From Diaporthe sp. PMI_573 (taxonomy: Eukaryota > Ascomycota > Sordariomycetes > Diaporthales > Diaporthaceae): a DNA stretch of 64,000 bases. The stretch covers positions 1,116,001-1,180,000 of the forward strand of contig JAJTUP010000011.1 of NCBI GenBank assembly GCA_021399435.1, given 5' to 3'. Shown here piece after piece: positions 56,039-64,000 of the stretch. Positions within the stretch are counted from its first letter, which is position 1; each line of letters starts with the position of its first letter. The notes under the pieces were generated by a model. The model saw only the letters and a program-made list of their open reading frames with translations. It was not told where the DNA came from and made no database searches. The position numbers and the translations under genes are program-made.

Positions 56039-58019
56039 TGGGGGCAGAGGTTGGAGGGTAAATGTTGCAATGTTGTGATCCAGATGCGACGATACATCTA
56101 CGATTCCATGTGGGAGGTTTTGAACCCAACGCGACCCGTGGGAGGAGTGGTGTTGAGCTACCTAGGTACCTGCTTACCTTGGCCGGCACGGCTCAGAGCC
56201 GAAAATGCTTAGCAATTCTCTTGTCATAACGGCTGAGCTGCGCCGCCGGTTTTAGGAATAGACCAACAAGCGAGTATGATAAGCATGGTGTGGGAGGTAC
56301 AAAGGGATTTTGCTCGGACTTAGAGAGACAGCTCCAGTACTTCTGTCCATGATGAAAGCTGTCTCACTCAAGCTCACCCCTGTCATTTTAGTGAACACCC
56401 CCTCCTCCTGTGCAGGGGTGGGGGAGGACTTACCACAGTAACTGGATTAAAAGTTATTATGTCGTTATGAATTATTAGTCTTTCTTATTTGGTAAGTTAA
56501 TACAATGCTCAATACTTCGTGAGAATACAATGTAATGCATAAAATGTACAAAAACCTTTTCATAATCAAGCTGCTATTGATTCCACGGCTTACACTCATG
56601 TGAGTTGTCAACTACTTAGGCACCTTTTCTACAAAGTGCGGTGTGCACCGGTAAAATCAGGGTTACTTTGGCAGGGCCCTTTTGATATTAGCCAGAAACA
56701 AGTCACGACGGCACAAATAAGCAACTGGACCGGGGGTGGCGGCTTCCTTCCCACGCTTGTTTGTTGCTTGGCACCTTGGGATGCTTGTGTCGCTTCCAAG
56801 GTGCTCATTCATCCTAGCGTCTCGCCCTGCGTCGGTGTCATGCCTGTAATTGGCGACTCAACGGGCCTCTTTGATCGGGCTGACGTGACACGTAAGTGAC
56901 ATCGGGATCGCTACGAATGCGGGTTGGTCACTGGGCTAATTCGGCCTGCATTTATATGGCAAAAATGATAGCATCGGCACAAGTGATTCGTTGGTACATT
57001 CACGGTGCTTACCCACCGATTCTGTTCGACAGCAAAAGGCTCCGATCTGTACTGGCAGTTGCAAGCCGTCTTGGCTGCTGGCCAGCTGCAGTCCACCTCA
57101 TTTTCCCTCTAATACTGTGTAACCGTATAGTCTAGTCTTGTTAGGTGATACTTTGGATATACTGCCGAGAGAGGCTTGTTATATGGTCCAACAGTGTGGC
57201 GCAAGCAGAACTCGAGCATCGAAGGAACCACGATTTAACGACTAACCTAGGTAGCAACTCCTCCTCGCTGTTACGGATTGTATGGACCGCCCGTCCATTG
57301 GTCAATCATTGCATTAAAACAACGTAAGCCGGAGTTTCTATGATCACGTTTTTGCGCTGCGACAATCAGGCCAGACTCCGCTGCTAAAGGCATCGTTTGT
57401 TGCAAGACGGAGTCGACTTTTATCCACAGCCTGATAAGCCTCAGATGGGAGAAATATGACGGTTCCCGACCAACGCTCGCACGGCTGGCCTACCACCTCC
57501 GAAAGTGGCTGGTTCGAAGGAGCTGCCACGCCGAAGGAATGCCTCGAAGGAATCCAGCCTCTTATACCGCACAACTGCTCTGGCCCCAAGCTCAGTTGGA
57601 GGGGGCAGTACGTGGACGCAATAGGACAGTCGCCGGAGCCGTTGGCTTCCAGCCCCACCGTCTCACCGCATACACGTTCCCGTTTAGCCCAATGAGCGTT
57701 CAGTGTGGTGAGACAATTTCCCCCGTCTTACCTCCCAGATAGCTGTTTGTGTCATCACCAGCTTTTCCGCCTTTGTGCCAGCCCGGCACCCCGGTTGGCT
57801 CGATCAGGATTCAGTACACCCTTTCTTCGTATCACTGCACCATGTCGGCGCAGCTCGTAGCTAGGAGTCCGTGCATACTGGCCCTGTGTAAAAGAGGTAG
57901 GTTTCCACAGGATCCTACTTAATGAACACTACCAAGACACGTTTCCACGTGGGCAATCCAGGTTCAAGCAAGATGTTAGTTTTCATGCCATATAACACCA
58001 GGTAACAGCTTTTCATACA
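56039..58019. other. Long intergenic region between Gfo/Idh gene and regulator
   Basis: 1.98 kb with no recognisable protein. It carries CGGAGTTTC at 57330-57338, about 690 bp before the regulator ATG, and ACCTAGGT palindromes at 56160-56167 and 57245-57252. Around 56380-56580 the DNA is AT-rich, with a C-rich tract before it. Short open frames at 56600-57135 have no family resemblance. Confidence 0.5.
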
Positions 58020-60240
58020 ATGGCTTCGGTTGACGGTGCCTCAACGGAAGACACCTCTCCGGTCGACGGCGACTGGTCCACGATGGAGGAGGGATTTGCA
58101 GCCGACGAGGACTACCAACCCGAACCCCCCCCGCGCCCGCGCCAGCAGCCCGGATCTGCAGTAAGTCATCCCGGTCTCACTCCGACGATCCACAGCGTCT
58201 GTATTGCAGTTTTTAACCAACCTCCAAGTGCGAAGAATGCCGAAGAAGGAAGTCGCGGTGTGACAGACGGCAGCCAACGTGCTCTGAATGTGCCAGTGCC
58301 GGCGTGCAGTGTGTGTTTCGGAGGGCCTGCCCGCCGAGAGGCCCCAAGAAGGGCCATCTCAGAGCACTTCGAGGCCAAATAGGTGTGTAGTATGCTCCCA
58401 TATTCCAGTCAAGCTTGTGCGCTGGAATGCTCATGCTCTCTATCTCCACGTCTCAGCTGCATTGGAGAGCCGTCTGAACGAACAAAACAACAAGAAAGAG
58501 TCGCCACCCAGCTCAGCATTGCAGACCAAGTCGACACCAAGCTCCATCAGCCTCCCTGAAGTCACAGACATTACCGACAATGGGGCTCTCTCCATGCCGA
58601 GCGCCTCTACTCCGTTGTCTGGGGACTTGCCTATGTGGTTCGCAACCACTTCTATGGGTGCTTCTATGAGTGCTTCTATGCCGCACATGCGAATGGACAG
58701 CATCGAATCCCTCCCCCATAGCCAGTCAACGTCACCCCTGGACATCATCTCGATGCAGATGGACAGCATGGAAGGGATGAATTTCGGCTACATGGCGCCG
58801 TCGATGGACACCATGCCCATCGGAGTGCACATGACCACGCTCGTCTGCACTGACCTGTAAGTGTTCGCTCAAACCACCGCGATTACTACTGGAAGAGATC
58901 CACATTGACACAGCCTCAGTGATCAACTCTATTTCAGCCGGGTACATACAGCCATCCCGATGCTGCAGAAATTCCGGTACATGTCTTGGTCCAACCAGGC
59001 CAATAAGAGTAAGGAGAAGACATGCCTGCAGTACACCATGTGGGCCTTGGCTGCGTATCTCTCAAGCCAATTTCAATCCATGCGAAACCGACTATACAAG
59101 GAAGCGCGGCAGATGCTCGAAACCCTCGATGAGGACAACGAGAGGACTGTCGAGCAGGTACAGGCATGGATCTTGTTGTCCATATACGAATTTCTGTGCG
59201 ACCAGTACCAACGCGGGCTCGTCTCAGCGGGCCGTGCCTTGCGCCTGGCGCAGATCATGAGATTATACGACTTGGATAACCAGGCCAAAGTGTCGCCATT
59301 TGCTGGCGCGGATTGGATCGACGTCGAGTCTATGCGCCGAACATTCTGGATCGCCTACAAGATGGACCGTTTCATAGCCCTATATGAGGGCTTGTCACTT
59401 AGCTGTGGTGAATACGAGGTACGGTCACAAACTGGAAATCTCACACGCCAGCTGATATGTGCATGTTGCTAGACCAGCCGGCTGACCCTGTCGTGTTAGA
59501 TCCGCAGCCGTCTCCCCGCTCCGGAGGCGCAGTTCATGAGCGGCCGAGCTGTGACGATGCCTTACCTCTCCGAGGTCATGAATCCCTCGGACGCCGGCTC
59601 GCCCGAGGAGGCGACCGCCGTTGCCGACAGCCCGTTGGTAAAAACCATCATCATGGCCACCATATGTGGGCGCGTACAGCTTCACAAGCAGAAGTCGGCA
59701 CACGAGACGAATCCCGAAGTCTTCATCCGCCGGGACAACGACATAGCCGCTCTTCTGAAGTCACACGTCGACGAGCTGACGTTGGAGATGACATCCAGCA
59801 TGGAGTACCCAGACCCCACACTGATATTCGCATCCATGACGGCCCACACAATGGCTCTCAAGCTCTACGACATCATCAAGACCATGCCGTTACGTTCCAG
59901 GGAGATAAATGTCATCATGCTGGGACACAAGCAACGGGCCGTCGAGGCCGCACGTAAACTAGACAACCTAGCCACCATACTCCCACGCTTGAACCAGTTC
60001 GAGGTGAGTCTTGTCCAGTGCCTGAGTCCTTGCCAATGACGGGATGCTGAGTCATACAACTTACAGATCCATCCGTTCACACCGATTCCCCTGATGTTAT
60101 CTTTTAGATTCTGCCTCGCTCACCTGGGATGTACCTCGTACCCGTCGATGGAGAAAGCCCTGCAAAACCTCACAAGCGTCAACGGTCTGGCCAAGAAGTC
60201 TCTTCAGATCCTGGGCAGGGGCATGCCCGAGACTCTGTAG
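58020..60240 (+). CDS. Zn2Cys6 transcription factor, likely cluster regulator
   Basis: Six exons: 58020-58160, 58229-58382, 58457-58856, 58938-59418, 59500-60003, 60067-60240; 617 aa. After an acidic, proline-rich N-terminus the binuclear zinc cluster [18 protein letters not shown] plus [10 protein letters not shown] gives C-x2-C-x6-C-x6-C-x2-C-x6-C, then a basic linker ([19 protein letters not shown]) and a short coiled coil ([10 protein letters not shown]). A low-complexity Met/Ser-rich segment follows. The middle region ([42 protein letters not shown]) is a fungal-specific transcription factor domain. Proteins of this class bind CGG triplets. The CGGAG-containing motif in the cluster promoters, including one upstream of this gene, makes it the natural candidate activator (inference). 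Confidence 0.9.
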
Positions 60241-61613
60241 ACAGCTGCAAGCCACTGACGTTGACAGCCACGGAAGTGGAGGGTATGAAGAGGAAATTGT
60301 ACGGCCTAGAGGAGGAATTCCATTCATGTAGCGTATAGAGCCGCAGAGCCTTGAGGTCTTACATGTCGGAGTTGGCTCGATGTCTGACGCACTGATGCTC
60401 CGGACCCGGATTCGGATTCGATTAGACACCTCAAGCCCCAAGGCGCTCAAGCTTTGATTACTAAATCCTACCGACCTTGCAAAAGAGATGGACAAGCTCA
60501 TCGGCCGATCCCGTATCAATTTGGCGTCGATGGGCTTGACTACTGCGGCAGGGATGGCCAGTCCCTTTCAGCGGGCCTAGGCCAGATCCGCAGGAACAAG
60601 GGATCGACGAGACGAGCCCGGCACAGCACGGATTAGGGCCGCTTCCAAATAGGCCAATCAGGGATGGAAGCGATGTAACTCACGCAGAAAAGAACTGATA
60701 TTGAAATCCATGGCGCACTTGCAAAGTAAGCTAGTGGACAGACTACCGAAGTACATTTTGTAGGTACTACAAAGTACCTTTTTGCACTCCCGATAGAGGC
60801 TCCCAATCGAACGAGCTCCCTCCTACCAGTATCTGATTCCTCACTGGAATGAAAAGGGCTCATACAGCCAGGCACCTCCATCACGGGTGCCCACATCCAC
60901 TTCTACCACCAGAGTGGCCTGACAATTTTCATTTACATTAGGGCTGGCTAGGGGCAAAAGGTTGGGCGGAACGAGTGACTAGTACTCTAAGCCTTGCCTG
61001 AGCCCAGCCCAGTAAACTCTGTGATCCCCACCATGAGCGAGATGTGTGAGATAGAGAGAGGAACGAGAGAGTACGAGACATCGCATTCATCCCGAAGGAA
61101 GTGTGGGGCTTTGTTGTTCGTCATCTAGATGCCGGGCCGCATCCTGCTAGGTGAGTAGGGGCAGGGGAGGGATTTTAGGGTTGATGGGTAAGCATCCTTG
61201 CTGACACGAGGCCAGTCCGGAGTTGGTTGCGGCGTAAGGAGATGACTTGTTCCAAAAAGGGCAACTCATTATCTCCGTGCCTTTGTAACGAACTCCGCGG
61301 AGTTTTTAATGTTGCGCCCAACAGCATTCCAACGGTTGCTTATATCAACTGACAACATGGCAGCTGAAGGCGCGATTTCAAAGCCAAGCAAGGATTTGTC
61401 ATCTGTCATATGTCGAGGATCTGTTTTGGCCTATGCTCCAACAATTTCCTGGTAGTATATTGACTCGGTTGATTGAAGCCCATAGTCACCAGCCCTGAGT
61501 GCTCTCTGTATCAGCTTTCTACTGGCCATGTAAACAGATCAGTGGAGCTTCTCTCGTTGTTATTGTTTCGTTACCAGAACTTCAAACAACCGGCCACAAG
61601 AAAACCACTCACA
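60241..61613. promoter_or_regulatory. Regulator 3' region and promoter of the second transporter
   Basis: 1.37 kb without a gene. CGGAGTTGG lies at 61218-61226, and a perfect palindrome AACTCCGCGGAGTT at 61291-61304, about 310 bp before the transporter ATG. The palindrome is two inverted copies of the cluster motif back to back. Confidence 0.6.
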
Positions 61614-62983
61614 ATGTCAACACCACCAAAGTCGTCGATGTCTCTGGGCAGAGACGACGAGGAAGTCGCTGAGAAGCCCGCACCACCGCCCGGCCCACCG
61701 GGTATGATACCCCCGCCCAACGGCGGCACGCGGGCCTGGTTGCAAGTCTTCGGCGCCTTTGGCGTCTTCTTCAACACATGGGGCCTGCTCAACACATTCG
61801 GTGTGTTCCAGACGTACTACGAGACGGGCGAGCTCTTCGTCGAGGACTCGTCCAACATCTCGTGGGTCGGCTCCATCCAGGCCTTCCTCGTGCTGGTGGG
61901 CGGGCTCGTCAGCGGGCCCCTTTACGACAGGGGCTTCCTGCGCCACCTGGTCGTCGTCGGCGCCTTCCTGGTCGTCTTCGGCCACATGATGCTGAGCCTG
62001 GCCACGCAGTACTGGCAGGTCGTCCTGGCCCAGGGCTTCTGCATCGGCCTGGGCGCCGGCCTCATGTTTACGCCCTCCGTCACCGTCCTGCAGTCCTACT
62101 TTAGCACAAAGATCGGCCTGGCGTCCGGAATCGCTGCGGCTGGCAGCTCGCTGGGCGGCATCATCTACCCTATCGTGCTGTACCGGTTGGTAGGAGACAT
62201 CGGGTTTGCGTGGAGCGTGCGCGTGATCGGCTTCATCTGCCTGGCCACTCTGATCCCGCCCATTCTGTTCCTGCGTCAGCGCGTCAAGCCGCCCCGAGTC
62301 CGCGCCACGTTTGATACTACAGCCTTCACCGATGGCGGGTGGCTCCTGTTTACGTTTGGTTGCCTGCTTGGCTTCGTCGGCCTCTACGTCATGTTCTTCT
62401 ACCTGTCATACTATGGGCTGGCCACTGGCACTACTGGTGCGTCTATGGCTTTCTACATTGTGCCCATCCTGAACGCCTCATCTATGTTTGGCCGGACCCT
62501 GCCCAACTGGCTTTCCGACAAGACGGGCCCGTTCAACGTCCTCATCCCGGGTGCTTTTATCTGTGGTATGCTCGTCCTCTGCATGCAGGCCGTCCACGGT
62601 CTGGCAGTAAGTACCGCTATCTCAAGTTTCCAAAGCCTGTGAGTAATTCGCATGACGGGAGCTGACCTGTCTTGTTTTAGGGGTATATCCTGATCGCCAT
62701 CTTCTTTGGCTTCTTCTCGGGCGTCTTTATTGCGCTTCCGACAGTCGTGTACATTATCCTAACACAGGACAAGTCCAGAATCGGGACCAGAATTGGCATG
62801 GGCTTCGCGCTACTTGGCACCGGTATGCTCGTCGGTGGCCCAGGAGGTGGTGCGATCCTGGGCCCTGACCACGACTGGACTTCCACATGGACGTTCGGCG
62901 GGGTCATGCTACTGGCGTCTGGTGTCGTATTTTCAATCCTGCGTATTTGGAAATACGGTGCCAAGCTTAACGTTAAGGCCTAA
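61614..62983 (+). CDS. MFS transporter, monocarboxylate-permease-like
   Basis: Two exons: 61614-62606 and 62681-62983; 431 aa. The ATG at 61614 was chosen because the open frame upstream has no ATG. A proline-rich cytosolic N-terminus (EKPAPPPGPPGMIPPPNGG) is followed by GGTRAWLQVFGAFGVFFNTWG, typical of the fungal MCP (monocarboxylate porter) group, then about 12 hydrophobic segments. Examples include GFCIGLGAGLMFTPSVTVLQ and ALPTVVYIILTQDKSRIGTR. Such proteins are frequent in metabolite clusters, and the substrate is unknown. The palindromic motif in its promoter suggests the same regulon as the PKS genes. Confidence 0.87.
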
Positions 62984-63670
62984 GGCCCATTGATTGTTCC
63001 ATGTTATATGTGTTGGAGGGCGGCAAAAGTCTATCTTGTTAGTGGAATCCGGGCTCTTTGTCACGGTTCCTTTCATTTGGAACATGCAGGCTGGCTGAGC
63101 CACTCTTGAACGAGGGGATATACCAAGATTGTCGCGAATAGCGTATGTAATGATTACATACACGAATTCTGGTCACGTTCGAAATTGAGCAGAGATGGTG
63201 GAAGAGCGAAGGGACGTAGTCTGTTAATCACATTAAAATTCCTGGTAAATAAAGTGCACCACAAATCCGTAAGTGTATTTTAAAAACCACTCGCCATAGG
63301 ACTTACTTTCACAACAGCAAATAAATAGTAAAATATGCGCTTTCAATTCTTGAATTCCATCTTGATATTTCCGCAAAGTGTCCTGTGCGTACTGAAGATT
63401 TCTCAGGAGGACTCACACATGACGCTGCTCGTTTATGGACTCCTGGGCCTTTTAAGTGATCTACTAAGTCTCACTGTTAGTGTGCCCCGAAGAAAATTCC
63501 ACGCGGTACTTCGAGACAATTCCCTGCGCGTGAGGAAAGAGGTTCTGGTGATGCTCGTTTATAAGTCGGTATTTGACAGAGATTCACTTGCTCTAATGTT
63601 GCTGCAACAAAACATCTTATCAACAAATTGAGAAACACTCCAGTATAGAAACTAAAATTTTGTAGCTGAT
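62984..63670. other. Gene-free stretch before the right-end reductase
   Basis: About 690 bp between converging 3' ends. No gene or cluster motif was seen. Confidence 0.4.
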
Positions 63671-64000
63671 TCAATACTTCAAAACTGCTTTTCCAAAGTT
63701 CTTGCCAGAAAACAACGCCAATATTCCTTCGGCGGCATTCTCTATCCCTTGAACCTCCCAGGTCTGCGTTTTGATCTGCCCGCTCTTGACCCATTCCTGC
63801 ATGCAGCTCTGATGCTGCTTTGCGTACTTATCTGCGAAGCCCTTGTCGGAGACGATGAAGCCACGTACTGTCAATCGCTTCAGAAAGATGCTGTCGTAAG
63901 TCCGCAGCCCGTGGCGCTGTCCACGGTCCCTGTTGTACTCGGCGATGGTTCCACACATGACGACACGTCCGAAGTCCTTCATGCTGTCGAGAGCGGCCTC
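63671..64000 (-). CDS. Medium-chain dehydrogenase/reductase, alkenal/prostaglandin-reductase type, partial
   Basis: The C-terminal part of a protein whose start lies beyond the window; the stop is at 63671. The reading enters at 64000 in EAALDSMKDFGRVVMCGTIA and goes on through EYN, LTVRGFIVSDKGFADKYAK, QTWEVQGIENAAEGILALFSG, and ends GKNFGKAVLKY. These are marks of zinc-independent NADP-dependent double-bond reductases (leukotriene B4 dehydrogenase/alkenal reductase group). It may be an ene-reductase of the cluster or a border gene; its promoter is not visible. Confidence 0.82.
   Translation of the reverse strand, partial: EAALDSMKDFGRVVMCGTIAEYNRDRGQRHGLRTYDSIFLKRLTVRGFIVSDKGFADKYAKQHQSCMQEWVKSGQIKTQTWEVQGIENAAEGILALFSGKNFGKAVLKY

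Noticed and set aside
56600..57700. Several 60-100-codon frames upstream of the regulator
   Set aside because: They overlap on both strands with no ATG-plus-splice model and no family resemblance.

Overview
The window is from a filamentous ascomycete (Pezizomycotina). Genes carry short introns of about 47-96 bp with GT-AG ends and TAAC/TGAC-type branch points, and the gene set is that of a fungal secondary-metabolite cluster. The left 17 kb is AT-rich transposon wreckage with the C-to-T / G-to-A stop-codon pattern of repeat-induced point mutation (RIP). I cannot name the species from sequence alone.

Layout. (1) 1-16.75 kb is a gene-free repeat block. It holds a complete but RIP-killed Ty3/Gypsy retrotransposon (768-8584, minus, 194-bp LTRs, 5-bp target duplication), further degenerate repeat DNA, and a RIP-killed hAT element (about 13734-16755). 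(2) 16.76-18.4 kb is a transition zone with one small unknown gene and a relic short-chain dehydrogenase 3' end. (3) 18.4-56 kb is a polyketide biosynthetic cluster, with a pogo/Fot-type DNA transposon inserted in one intergenic space (28852-30701). (4) 58-64 kb has a Zn2Cys6 regulator, a second transporter and a partial medium-chain reductase.

The cluster has two non-reducing polyketide synthases and no highly reducing one. PKS-A (minus) reads SAT-KS-AT-PT-ACP and stops just after the ACP, with no releasing domain. PKS-B (plus) reads SAT-KS-AT-PT-ACP-CMeT-R and should release a C-methylated aromatic aldehyde. Around them are three HXXXD acyltransferases, a berberine-bridge-type FAD oxidase, a GMC oxidoreductase, a short-chain dehydrogenase, a P450, an FAD monooxygenase, a Gfo/Idh oxidoreductase and an MFS exporter. 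A coherent reading (inference) is an azaphilone-like or related methylated core from PKS-B, esterified by an acyltransferase with an aromatic acyl group taken directly from the PKS-A carrier protein. The dual non-reducing PKS logic recalls mitorubrin-type azaphilones (pks11/pks12 of Talaromyces marneffei).

Two observations deserve most attention. First, the 9-mer CGGAGTTTC (reverse GAAACTCCG), or a close variant, recurs in nearly every promoter of the cluster, which suggests one regulon under the local Zn2Cys6 protein. Second, PKS-A has a one-base frameshift in its KS domain and acyltransferase 2 a probable one-base frameshift near its N-terminus, both at homopolymers. They are either assembly errors or signs that this half of the cluster is decaying.
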